From: Trichaptum fuscoviolaceum
Taxonomy: Eukaryota > Basidiomycota > Agaricomycetes > Hymenochaetales > Trichaptaceae
Assembly: GCA_910574455.1 (NCBI GenBank)
Contig: CAJSYZ010000009.1
Span: 2,807,040-2,871,039 of the forward strand
DNA length: 64,000 bases
Reading direction: 5' to 3'
Under the pieces are notes generated by a model. It was given only the letters and a program-made list of their open reading frames with translations, made no database searches and was not told the origin of the DNA. Position numbers and translations under genes: made by a program. Each line of letters begins with the position of its first letter. Positions within the stretch are counted from its first letter, which is position 1. Below are positions 25,550-36,696 of the stretch, one piece after another.

Positions 25550-26024
25550 CCTTAGATAGCAGTAGAAGAATCAGCGCTCCAGGCGCAATGAAAGGGAGTA
25601 ATATGAGTCGGGCCAGCCAGAAGTTAGAGGTAGAAGATAAACGTTGTTAGGCCAGGTTCTACTGTGTCTCTGTCAGACTTTAACTAAGCCCACATTTGAA
25701 GTGTAACTAGTGGCAAGGTCCAGCCTGGAACACAATGCAAAATCAACCAGCCATTGTTAGAAAGGACCTGTATAACTTCCCTTCGTCTTGCCCAGAAATC
25801 ATTGTAGTAGGATAGATGATATGATCCAAATCATATTCAAAACCAAAGCGAGATAGTAGAGAGAGACAAGCTGCCGAGACTTGAGAGGGTCTGAAAACGT
25901 TTAGTTTTGATATTCTCACGGTTCTGAGTCCGACTCTCCCCGATGCGTCAAATAATCCTCGCGCTGCTGGTCACTGTAAACGACGACGACGAACTGCTCA
26001 TAGACGCTGAGCGTTTTGAACACC
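25550..26024. other. Divergent promoter region of the membrane protein and QCR2
   Basis: About 475 bp between two gene starts. It may also hold an unrecognised first exon of the minus-strand membrane protein, because the sequence next to its ATG looks like an intron end. Confidence 0.5.
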
Positions 26025-27512
26025 ATGTTGGCTGCTAGAGCAACGGCGAGGAGAACTGCGCGGCTCTCGCGCTCGTTTGCGACAGCCGTCGAGTCTGCTG
26101 GAGTAAAAGTGGCTGCTGTCGACCATGGTCAACCCACCTCTTCTGTGACTTTTGTCGTCAAAGCTGGTAGCCGCTTCGAATCGAAGCCTGGTGTTGCCAA
26201 CTTCCTCAAAAACTTTGCATACAAGGTGGGCCTGCTGATTGTATAATAAAGTCATGGTTCTTATGGTCATGCTTGCAGGCAACATCCAGTCGGTCTGCGT
26301 TGGGGACAGTCCGGGAGGCGGAGTTATACGGTGGTGTGTTGTCGACAAGCCTGTCCCGCGAACATCTTGCGCTCACCGCAGAATTCTTGAGAGGAGATGA
26401 GTGAGTCAAACGCTTCTCACCTCTGTCACTTGTTAATCACCACACTCGATAGGGAATTCTTCGTTGATGTTCTTTCTTCGTTCTTTACATCCTCGAAGTT
26501 CACTCCTTGGGAGTTAAAGGAAAACGTGACTCCCACCGTTGCAGCTGAGACTCAAGCGGCGACCAGTGATGCAGCAATCCGTGCAGTTGAGCTCGCTCAC
26601 GCACTCGCTTTCCGTAATGGATTGGGTGCATCCATCTACGCACCGACCCACCCGTCTGTTTCCATTGATGACATTAAGTCCTTCGCGAGCCAAGCCTTCA
26701 GCAAAGACAGCATTGCCGTTCTTGGAACGGGTATCAGCCAGGAGACACTTGAAAAGCTTGTGGGGAAGTCCCTTGGGTCATTGGGCAACAGCTCTTCCGT
26801 TTCGACCTCCGTCACGAAGATTCACGGCGGTGAAACGCGTCAAGGATTGCACGATGCACCTCAGACAGTCTTCCTCGGCTTCGGTACCCCTGGTGCTCCC
26901 TCAGCTGAGCTCGCTGTTCTCTCGGCGTACCTATCACCTTCTCCATCGGTCAAGTGGTCCAAGGGAACGTCGCCGTTGTCCTCAATCATACCTGAAGGCA
27001 TCACCGCCAACACTCTTCTTCTTCCTTACTCAGACGCCACACTATTTGGATTATTGTTCCAGGGTGAGAGTGCCGAAGGTGTCAAGGAGGCTGTCACGGC
27101 TTCGGTTAAGACATTGAAAGATGCGGCAACAAGCATTAAACCTGAGGACCTTAAGAAGGCAATCGCGAAAGCTAAGTTCGCTGCGGCCAGTATCGCAGAG
27201 AACAGGGAAGGTTTCGTGTCGACATTCGGCCCCCGAGTACGTTTATCTTCTTCGTTTCATCAGATCTCATGCTGACGTTCATCATTACAGCTGCTTGCCG
27301 GTTCTGAATTGTCTCTAGATGGAGCACTCAGCGCATTAGAAGGTACTTCTGCCTCAAATGTATCCAAGGTACGTTTCGTCCGCTGAAACCCGTAGGCGGG
27401 AGCTGACGTGTTTCAATTGCAGGCTGCTTCTTCCTTCTTCAAAACAGACTCGACTTACGTTGCGGTCGGTGACACAAACGCACTTCCTTTCAAGGACGAG
27501 CTTGGTCTTTAG
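26025..27512 (+). CDS. QCR2: Cytochrome bc1 complex core subunit 2, mitochondrial
   Basis: Core protein 2 of ubiquinol-cytochrome c reductase (complex III) on the matrix side of the inner mitochondrial membrane; an M16 peptidase-fold protein without protease activity. Exons 26025-26225, 26279-26400, 26453-27236, 27291-27368, 27423-27512 give 424 residues, normal for the family. The N-terminus MLAARATARRTARLSRSFATA is Arg/Ala/Ser-rich and free of acids, a typical presequence with a likely cleavage near SFATA. Family signatures include VKAGSRFE, GVANFLKNFAYK, REAELYGG and LTAEFLRGDEEFFVDVL. The active HxxEH zinc motif of processing peptidases is absent, which fits core 2 rather than beta-MPP. 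Convergent with the polymerase gene, 335 bp between stops. Confidence 0.95.
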
Positions 27513-27847
27513 ATCTTTATACCTAATAGACTTGTAGGGAAGCCCCTCTGCAAATAAACTACCTCTACAATCAATGCGCACTGAAAGCTTTGTTTGAGAT
27601 GCCGATTTCCATTGTCTGGTAAGTAATGAAACACCATATGAAGTCCGACATACGGCATCATGAGTCACTTCTATTCAAGATGCATATTGAACATGAAAAC
27701 ACGCGACCAGTTGCAGTCAAGTTTAATTTGATTTCGTCCAGGGCCAAGTCTATCTAACTTCATCATACGATATGATAAAAAATAACTTAGCAGGGGTCAC
27801 AGAAAAGGAAGGTGAGCTTTGACAAGAAGCAGATCTTAAACTTCTTG
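27513..27847. other. Intergenic between convergent 3' ends
   Basis: 335 bp between the QCR2 and polymerase stop codons; it must supply both 3' untranslated regions. No gene is supported. Confidence 0.7.
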
Positions 27848-30800
27848 TCATGATCGAACCCGCTCGTGTGGTTCCTGCCACGGCACATCTAATTATGGAT
27901 GCAGGTTTTATCTCGTGTACTCCGTTGCAGACCGGCGAAGCACCTACCGAGTATGCGAAAGATCTCTTCCTCCGTTTCGGAGGCGATGATTGTGCCTTTT
28001 GCATAACAGGCTTCAACGTCTGTACGGATCAAAGGAAGCATGACACGCTTACCAGTCGTGATCTTTCGTCTTCTGTCATTTGTATCTCGGATCACATTCG
28101 TCGACAGACCTCGTTGGTTGAGAGAATAACCCATCTTGTTAGCTTTGTACCGGATTGCACGGTTAAACTGTTGAACAGGTCAGCCTAATTCTTTTCTTAA
28201 GTTTAAGAGAAGCTTGCAATGTCGTCGCCCTGTCGAAAGTTCATTGCATGAGATTGAGTCATAGAATCATCGGAAATATCCATACCGTGTAGTAAAGAAG
28301 GGCAGCTCCCCGACACTGCCAAGGAACAACGAGTATGTCTACTTCTGTAAGTTGACTAAGTCTAGAATCTATACAAGGACCACTGACCTATGCGCCTTCT
28401 GGGGCTGGATGTATCATTTTGACAAAGACCCCGATATGTCGCTTCCAACGCATCGTAGTGATCAGGTAGTGCCAAATCTTCAGTTAATATACCGCGGAGA
28501 TGAAGCTCCTTCAGAAGACGTCGGATAATCCCTAAATTGAAAAGGCATTTACCAGGCCGTATCTATCCGTGCAAGGCTATAACTCACCAGCGTGCGTTTT
28601 ACCGTCGTCAGTGGGTCGGGTTAAGAGAATGTCAATATCTCCGCAGTCCGCCTTTCCCCTGGATTGCAATCATTGATAACTTCATGACAAAGTGACGATA
28701 TGGATGTTCTGACCTTCTATAACTTCCCATGATCTCAATAAAGAGTTTGTTATCGATACGGAGAGCTTTGCATGGTGGATAAAGAGCCTTCTCCTCATCT
28801 TCGAGTATTACTCACCAATTTTTCTGATCTGGTTAAAGATTTCTGCGGCCTCAGCGCGAGGCATGCGGGAATTTATGTCTGACAGACATGAGCAACGTAG
28901 GGAGACGCTAGACCTTCGAGGGACCTCACCATCATAGAATTTGATGCCAATCTGCAACCGAGACATCAAGAAGAGATGAAGGCAAACAAAGATGGAAATG
29001 ACTTACTTCCTGTATTGGGGAGACGACGATCCCTCCCTTCCGGCTTCTCACGTCATCGAGTGTTCTACAACCGCTTTTATACCACTTATAGGCGATATGT
29101 GGACCTGAAAGAATTCAGTGCCTTCTAAAGTGCTGGCCTTATGAATCCACTCACCGACTCCATAGATGCCCTTGAATATGCTGATCGCCTGCACGTCGTC
29201 CGTCCTTTCATACATTATTCGCTTCAATTCACCTGTCTCTATTATCTCAACAATCTGGGGCGCCAGAAATGAGATCCCTCCTCATTTTCAAGTTCACCGT
29301 GTGTGAGCTGCTAACCTTGCGCGCCGTTTTCTCGCCAATACCGTTGATTGCCTTCGCCTCTTCAAAACTCTGAATCTTCTTCGGGTAGTTGCGAATTGCA
29401 CGTATAGCTATTGGCAGTTAAGATTCCCTTAAACATGTAAGATAAGGGATAAACTAATGTACCTTTCCCGTAACTGAACGCTCTCCAACGTTCATCTTCT
29501 GAAATACGTGTATTGTGTATCTTCATAAGTTCTTCCAGCTGCAATAATGAGATTCATCATTTGAAAATGCGAAGTAAATGAGTTACCTTGTCGACAATTA
29601 ATTGGTTAACACATGGTCCTATATTTACACCCTTCTGGTCACAAGTGAAACCCTGTTCAAAGAATAACGTGCCTCACGGTTAGGTGTTGCCTAAACATCG
29701 ATGCTAGATGTTCATACTCACAGATTTCCCCAATACTGCCGTTGTTGTTGTTGTGCCGTCATCTAGTTCGGCATCGAGGTTGATCTGTTGTAGCCACTGC
29801 TCCGCATTCGAAAGTAAGGAAGGAAGCAGAGCGCGCTGGCAAAGTACATACCTCGGAGTCTCTGTCCCTCTTGGCCTGGTCATAGAATTCGGCAAGAGGG
29901 TCATTTGCATTTGATGTAAGAAGAGGAAGCACGACTTTCGAAGAAGACGCTTGAGCATTTCCGTTGATGTGCTGTCGATTCCGCGTGGTGCTGGAATCCC
30001 GATCAATGACCATAGTGAAGTCCCTGTAAACACCGTCAGAACCCGAGGTACCGAGAACGAAAATGAAGACAATTACTCAATGACACTATGCTCTGATTCC
30101 AAGATTGTGGGAATGCCCGCACTCTTGGGTTCGGGTTCTTTTCCCTTACCCTTCTCAGACACGAGCTTAGGGGCTTTGCTTGGGCATGCATGGATTCGCG
30201 AGGAGAAAGCCGCATGTAGAAATTCGATGGCAAGCTTTCCACTGGTTCCGGTAGTAATCCATTCCCATCGCACAGTCGGAATATGGTCTGGAATTTCTTC
30301 AAGATTTTTCAATTTTAGGGCCTTCAACGCGCCACCCTCCGTTATAAATGGTTCGCATACTATGTGCGTGACATTGCCGGGGTCGTAAGTTGGACAGACA
30401 GTGCCCCCTTTCTTTCTGATCTGCAACAACAGGTAAGGAAAACTGTATCCGTATCTAACACGTGATCGAATACGCACAAAGTCCATCTTGTCTCGTGTCT
30501 GTGGAACTGTCTTATCGCGGTCGCCGCATATGTAGAATATACATTTGCCCTTCAGGAACAATTTCTCTTCAGCGTTCTTCGACTGCGCAATCTTTTCCAG
30601 CTTCGCCGTGAACTTCGTCTGAACTTTCTTGGCGTACTCTGCGGGAGTCATTCGTTTCTCCTCGGCCTCCTCCTTTCTACGAGCGCGCTCTTCGGCCTCC
30701 TTTTTGGCTTTTGCAGCTTTCTTTTCCAAACGGTCCTGATTAGGCGCCGCTCTTGCACGACGTCCGCGAGCTACAGGCGCATTGTCTCTTAGGAACTCTA

Positions 30801-31736
30801 TCATGGGGGTGGTTGTCGGGGTGGTTATAGAGCTGACGATAGTATCATTCGCATTGTTCAGAGGTGCAATTTCCCGCGTCTTATTGAGAACTCTAGCCCG
30901 GTGGCTAGCGTACTTATGCTGTTGTATTGATGACGTCTTGTCCTCGTTCTGAGCTGCAGCATGCAGGTGAGAAGGCATTTGATCTCCGAGATATGAAGCA
31001 AAGTTAGCATTGAAATTCAGAGTGCCTTGCGATATATGTTCCATACCAGGTATCAACGTGGCAGTCGGAGGTGAGAAGCTCCGTTTGCGTTTGAGCAGCA
31101 CCGACAGATCGGCGTTCCGCGCTTGAACGGGCTCATTTCCTGAATCGATATCGAAGGACGCCGCTCGAAAACTAGATAAGTCAGATGGTCATGAGCACAG
31201 GCAGAATTGACGAGAACGGCCGCGAGATGTACCGAGTTTGCGGAGAGCAAGTGAATTCCCTCGGTGACGAAGTATCGACATTCATCACCTGATGTCTCCG
31301 TGTTTCTGAATGTGTTTCTGATCTACGGTTGTAAAGGGGGAGTGAATCGTATTCTCGTGATTTTCAGATGAAGTCGATAGGTAGAGCACTCACTGTTCCA
31401 GGTTCTTTACACGAGGACCAGAATGATTCTCTAAAACAGGATCGATATCACCCGGGAGATCAGGGCCAAAGGGCCCAGGAGAGAGTTCAGGAGATACGTC
31501 TAAGATGGGCGGTTTTTTCTTCGATGGACCACTGTACATGCCAATTAGAATCTTGATGATACCCATAGCTTGCTAGATGAAGAAGAGTTGAGAGATTACC
31601 CCTCAAGTATATTGAATAATCGCGCTTCATAGTCTTCTATATCCTCGTCAGACATTTCCGCTATGATATCTTGTTCAAAGTAAAGTCGCTTGAGTTCTTC
31701 CCTTGTTTGGTTACGGTGAGACATTGGAGGAGCCAT
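27848..31736 (-). CDS. POL4: Family X DNA polymerase with BRCT domain (Pol lambda/Pol4 type), 22 exons
   Basis: Gap-filling polymerase expected to act in base excision repair and non-homologous end joining in the nucleus. Exons (minus): 31736-31600, 31531-31394, 31322-31233, 31171-30478, 30420-30077, 30023-29852, 29799-29722, 29652-29587, 29538-29463, 29407-29316, 29254-29155, 29104-29007, 28951-28930, 28878-28816, 28766-28714, 28658-28588, 28531-28388, 28344-28286, 28229-28218, 28167-28053, 27995-27948, 27888-27848. About 903 residues: BRCT (about 329-425, GGTVCPTYDPGNVTHIV and WEWI), two helix-hairpin-helix motifs (INGIGEKTARKI; IYGVGPHIAYKWY), GSYRRGK, catalytic GDID and a third Asp in EVDILVV, then FNRAIRYKA and the C-terminal VPWQEPHERVR. 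Odd features: a 12-nt exon, a GC-AG intron (28168-28217), and one extra base in exon 15 that breaks the frame. Confidence 0.92.
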
Positions 31737-32805
31737 GGTTCAGTAACACTTTGAATATCTCTTTGAGTAGTCGAACTATACAGGATCATATGTTGGAGAA
31801 AGGTTGGCTTGATCTAGAGGTTTCCACGTAAAGGACTTTGAATATCCGCCTCTGTGTGGTTAGAAGAAAGCCACAAACTTGAACTGAAGTTGTGGACCGA
31901 TAACTTGGTTTCAAATTGTCACGTACCATGACATGCATTAGTAATCATAACATTAATGCCGAACGCCGCTTGCCAGTGTCACGCATACTAGTAGTATTCA
32001 GTTGATGTCACGTCAAGTCGCCGTTGAGTCTAAACTCCGAAAAAATATTTACTAGTTTCTCTCGTACCTCTTTCTTCGACAGGCTCAATTTCTCTCATCG
32101 CCTGCCGTAGAACCGAACTCCCTTCCGTCACAGTGTCTGGACATGATGGCATACCATTTTACTAGTATAAGCTTGCACGGAAAACAATTTGCCCCGGCTC
32201 CCATCGGAAATATCGAGAACGTTTGTATATAATTTCCCCCCAGACCGAAACGACCAGAAATATCAGTCTGAAGGAGCGGGGTGAGATACATGTGCTTGAA
32301 GTCTGTCTGCTATATATATTCTTCAGCTGTTTTCTAACCTGCCCCTGTCCGGAACCTTATTCTGAAACTGATAATATATATTACAGATACTCTTGGTAGG
32401 ACCTGCACAAGGAAGCCCTAAACAATCCCCTCGATCTACTGATGAACCACAGGAGTATGCCTCAAGCCTCTGCACCAGTAGTTAGCACACAATCTCTCCG
32501 ATTCATCTCCGTGGTAAGTCCCCTCGGCATAGTTGACCACGTACATCGACAGAGTCAGACTCGGAAACTCTGCCGCTGCTAACACGCTGCTTCAGCGCGG
32601 AAGTAGACAGAAAGGACCAAACGCTTCAGATGTACTAGGCGCTTTGTAGTGACACGCATGAGCGCTTTGAGCCTTGCGTGAGGAGACAGCAAGTGTCTCC
32701 ATCAAGAAAGGCCTACGGCCATACATAAGCTCCGGACCAGTTCTCTGCCGTACACTGATCCGTCATCCCAACAACAAACTGCCTTCTTCGCTACTCTCAG
32801 AGCCT
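31737..32805. other. Divergent intergenic region
   Basis: About 1.07 kb between the polymerase and methyltransferase starts. An open frame from the ATG at 32442 ends at a good GTAAGT donor (32514) but its phase does not fit the methyltransferase exon, so I did not join it. It could be a separate 5' leader exon. Confidence 0.5.
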
Positions 32806-34067
32806 ATGGACCGCCCTCTCAACGGTAGACACGGGACAAGCGGGGTACCTACTACTGTCCCCATAGACAACCCCGAATCGGATTCCGACGACTCACACGT
32901 CTCTGACTCCTCAAGCTCCGTCGATAGCATCCACTCTGAAGAGATAAATGCCCAATTTTGTAATCGCCACGGCCGTCTCTTCCACTCCCATAGTAATACG
33001 CCACAGCAACCGTACCCTCTGCCTGTGGATGATCGAGAGATTGTGGTAGCTACTTAATACCCCTGTTCGTAGGGTTGAGAGAACTGAGCGCGCCCCCTCT
33101 TCCAGAGACTAGAGAGCCTGCATGAAGTTATAAAGGACATCCTGGGCGGCGCAAATTACTTTGGCCCCTTTCACGAGACCTTGGGGGAACTCTCAGATGG
33201 GCGACGTCGTCGTGTCGTCGATTTGTGCACGGGCAGTGGTAAATGGTAAGTATATATTTCCTTCGTTACGAACATCAATAGAAGACATTGATTTATCTAT
33301 GCATAGGATCGATGAAATGGCTGAAGAATTCCCCGACGTCAAATTTTACGGAACAGATATTGGTGGGATTTGATGATTTTTCGACGCAAAATTGAAGCTC
33401 TGATAGAATCTTAGCCTCTATCGCAACTCGATATCCGGCATCGAATGCACAATACGAGATCATGGATGTGAACGGTCCTCTTCGTTGGGTAGCAGGGAGA
33501 ATCGACGTCGTGCACATGAGACAGGCCTCTCTTGCTGTGAGTACTGCACAGTCCCCATCTCGTTTGTGGCATTCCGTCTTGTTAACTCTCGGACTACAGG
33601 TCACGGACTACAGCTCTTTGCTGAACGAGATAGGCAGGATCCTGCGTCCGAATGGACTCCTTCTCTCTGGTGAATGGTCACTCAACATCTTCATGGAGGA
33701 TGGCTCCGATCTACGAGCTGCTGCGCCAAGCCTCTCAGAGTTTTTTGTGCGCATAATGCCAGTAATGCACTGGAGAGGTCTCAGGTCTGCTGCACAAATG
33801 ATACCCCAGATCCTCAGAGCCAATGGACACTTCGTGAATGTCTCAGTAAGCGAGTACGATGTGCCGCTTGACGAATCCGAACGTGCATGGCGCCTGAAGC
33901 ACACGATAATTGAATTTGGGGAGTCTTTCCGTCCCCTTCTCCTCGATTACGGCATGACGGATGCTCAGATAGAGGAATTGCTGGAGAATATGCACCACGA
34001 CCTTGATACCGTGGAGGGTATGCATGTTCGTTATTTGACGGTGCATGCTCGACGAACAGCGAGCTAG
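32806..34067 (+). CDS. Class I SAM-dependent methyltransferase
   Basis: S-adenosylmethionine-dependent methyltransferase of the large, mostly uncharacterised basidiomycete family with LaeA-like folds; substrate unknown. Exons 32806-33045, 33106-33245, 33307-33362, 33415-33536, 33600-34067 give 341 residues. The N-terminal 60 residues are Ser/Asp-rich and disordered, ending in HGRLFHSHSNTPQQPYPLPVDD, the usual lead-in of this family. Motif I is VVDLCTGSGKWIDEMAEEFPDVKFYGTDI, followed by IATRYPASNAQYEIMDV (acidic motif II region) and the post-motif LLNEIGRILRPNGLLLSGEW. Start chosen at 32806 because the ATG is immediately before the disordered leader; an upstream in-frame extension without ATG exists. 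The acyl-CoA synthetase follows on the same strand, 409 bp away; no functional link is evident. Confidence 0.88.
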
Positions 34068-34476
34068 AGTTCGCTTTCTTGCATAGGGCAATAGAGGTAT
34101 GCTGTCTCGTTCTCGCTAATTTATATTGTCTGACATTTTTTTCTTCAGTTAACTTTCTGACAAGGCAGTAAATTCAATAGAATGAATGTAAGGCACTGAG
34201 GCTGAACATGCTGTTAAGAAAACATTTCTGGCTATCATTGCATACTTCCGAGCGGTGACTAAAGCAAGCGTTCCCTTAAGAACTATGCTGCAGTGTCGTG
34301 TAGTATATACAAAGTATAGTAAGAACTTGCCGACTTTCTCGGCACACAAAGGCTAAATAAATGGGGAACGGTACTCTTCCAAATTCGGTGCTTAGTCATC
34401 TTTGGAGGCGGGGTATAACTTGAACCTGCGGGACGCGTGTGGGGTACCAATCTACGTACTACCACTCATACCTACG
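34068..34476. other. Intergenic between tandem genes
   Basis: 409 bp between the methyltransferase stop and the acyl-CoA synthetase start; expected to carry the latter's promoter. Nothing else is supported. Confidence 0.6.
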
Positions 34477-36696
34477 ATGTCAAGACCAGCCCCTAAGTGG
34501 CCCTCAACTGCCTCTGTAACTGTTGAAAGAGAAGTAAAGAGCGGAGAAACACCTACTCGTCGGAATGTGCTTGCGAAAGATGCTCTGGTGACTGGACCAA
34601 TCGAAGGCGTGGACACTGTTTATGACGTGTTGCAGTATGCGGCGCGCACTCACGGCACAAAGAAAGCACTCGGGTGGCGCAACGTTGTCGACATTCATGA
34701 GGAAGAGAAGGAGGTGAAGAAGTTCGTGGACGGGAAGGAGAAGATTGAGAAGAAGAAATGGAAATATTTTCAACTCAGCCCCTACAACTATTTGAATTTC
34801 AATGAAGTCAAGGAGGCGGTCGATGAGATTGCTGCTGGACTTGTTGACCTGGGTATCAACAAGGGCGACGTCGTCAATGTCTACGCTCAGACTAGGTGCG
34901 CTCCATAACGTGTATGACCTCGAGCTCTGTCTAACAGACGCTCAGCCACAACTGGCAGTTGATTTCGCATGCATGTGCATCCATCTCGACGGAAATTGCA
35001 ACAGCGTATGATACACTCGGTGAACCTGGCCTAACTCATTCTTTGAACGAACCGAATTGCGTCGCTGTTTTCACGAATGCCGACCTTCTGCCTATCCTCG
35101 ATCGAGTTGTTAGAAACACCCCATCCGTCCGGCTTATTATCTACGATGGCAAACCATCGGAATCAATTTTAAGCGATTTGAAATCCGCTCGGGATGGCCT
35201 GCAAGTGTTGTCTATCGACGAAGTTCGCAGCCGGGGCGCGGGTAAACCTGTCGATGTCGGTCGCCGCCCTTCGAAAGATGATGTTGCTTGTATTATGTAC
35301 ACGAGTGGCACTACCGGTCCCCCAAAGGGTGTGGTCATAACACATTCAAATCTCATTGCATCTGGTATGTTTAGACTTTCGCTCCGTTCATCATTGATGC
35401 TTATGCAAAGATAGTGGGCGCTGTTTATGACCTCCTCGGCCATCATTTCCACGGAGATGACACTTTTTTGGCTTACCTTCCGCTTGCTCATATTCTTGAA
35501 TACATCGTCGAGCTCGCATTGCTTTTCGTCGGGATGACGATAGGATACGGACGGGTGAAGACGCTCACCGATGCATCTGTGCGAAATTGTCTCGGCGACA
35601 TTCGAGAATTCAAGCCTTCTATTATGGTCGGTGTTCCGGCGGTCTGGGAAACGATACGAAAGGGCATTCTCTCAAAAGTGCATTCCTCTGGAAGCCTAAA
35701 GAGAAGTGTTTTCAACAGCGCAATTGCAGTGAAGAAGGCGAACGTTCCAGGTCTTAAGCAGGTCATGGACGCTGTTGTGTTGAATCAAGTAAGGCAACAG
35801 ACGGGAGGTCGTCTACGGTTGGCGCTGAGTGGTGGTGCAGCACTAAGTCGCGAGACTCAAGAATTCCTGTCTTTAGCGCTTGTGACAATGTTGCAGGGCT
35901 ATGGTATGACGGAGTCATGTGGCATGTGTGCGATTCTTCCTCCTGAATTTATGCAATACGGCTCCGTCGGCGTACCCGTTCCGTCAGTCGAAATCAAGTT
36001 TCTTGATGTACCTGAGGCAGGTTACCTTTCGACGAACAAGAACCCACAAGGAGAGGTACTTATTCGCGGCCCATCAGTCATCAAAGGATACTACAAGCGC
36101 GATGACCTTAACAACGATGAGAGCATTTTCACTAAGGACGGATGGCTCCGGACGGGTGACGTCGGTCAGTGGAATCCTGATGGAACACTCACCCTCATCG
36201 ACCGAATCAAGAATCTCGTCAAACTGCAGGGCGGCGAGTACATTGCGCTTGAGCAACTGGAGTCCATTTACAAATCATGCAACTTGGTTTCGAATCTCTG
36301 TGTGCACGCCACGTCAGATGCGAAGCAGCCAATTGCGATCATCATTCCACATGAAGCGCACCTTCGCCAGGCTCTTAAGTCGGCAAACTCATCGGTCGCG
36401 GACAAGCCGTTGCACGACCTGTGCGAGAATAAGGAGGTCGAAAGCTTTGTGCTGAAAGCGTTAAACGCCGAGGGCAAGAAGAACTCCTTTAAGCAGATGG
36501 AGCTTCTACAGGGCGTAATTCTGACTCCAGATGAATGGACACCCGAGAGCGGTCTTGTAACAGCCGCTCAGAAGATCCAGAGGAAGAAAATCGCGGACAA
36601 GTTCGCAGATGAGGTTAAGGTAAGATATCGTTTGTAACGTGCCAGGGTATAAACTGAGTCGTGTTTTAGGCTGTCTACAAGAACGCTCAGGGCTGA
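34477..36696 (+). CDS. FAA: Long-chain fatty acid--CoA ligase (FAA1/FAA4 type)
   Basis: ATP-dependent activation of long-chain fatty acids to acyl-CoA for lipid synthesis, storage or oxidation. Exons 34477-34895, 34946-35364, 35415-36619, 36670-36696 give 689 residues, the normal length for eukaryotic ACSL enzymes. The AMP-binding P-loop reads IMYTSGTTGPPKGVVITHSN (about 254-273). Other signatures are FLAYLPLAHILEY, YGMTESCG, and the adenylate motif GWLRTGDVGQWNPDGTLTLIDRIKNLVKLQGGEYIALEQLE. There is no N-terminal membrane anchor or signal peptide and the C-terminus (YKNAQG) is not a peroxisomal SKL-type signal, which is consistent with the cytosolic/ER/lipid-droplet FAA1/FAA4 group; FAA2-type peroxisomal enzymes are less likely. 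The last coding exon is only 27 nt. Confidence 0.95.

Noticed and set aside
27850..28188. 112-codon plus-strand open frame after QCR2
   Set aside because: It is antisense to the last three exons of the polymerase gene, whose spliced translation matches the conserved family X C-terminus.
29703..29760. Simple repeat or regulatory element in GTTGTTGTTG
   Set aside because: It is the coding sequence for a Thr run in exon 7 of the polymerase gene (minus strand).
32442..32513. Short open frame with a good donor as first exon of the methyltransferase
   Set aside because: The phase does not fit the acceptor before 32806, and the methyltransferase has a natural ATG there.
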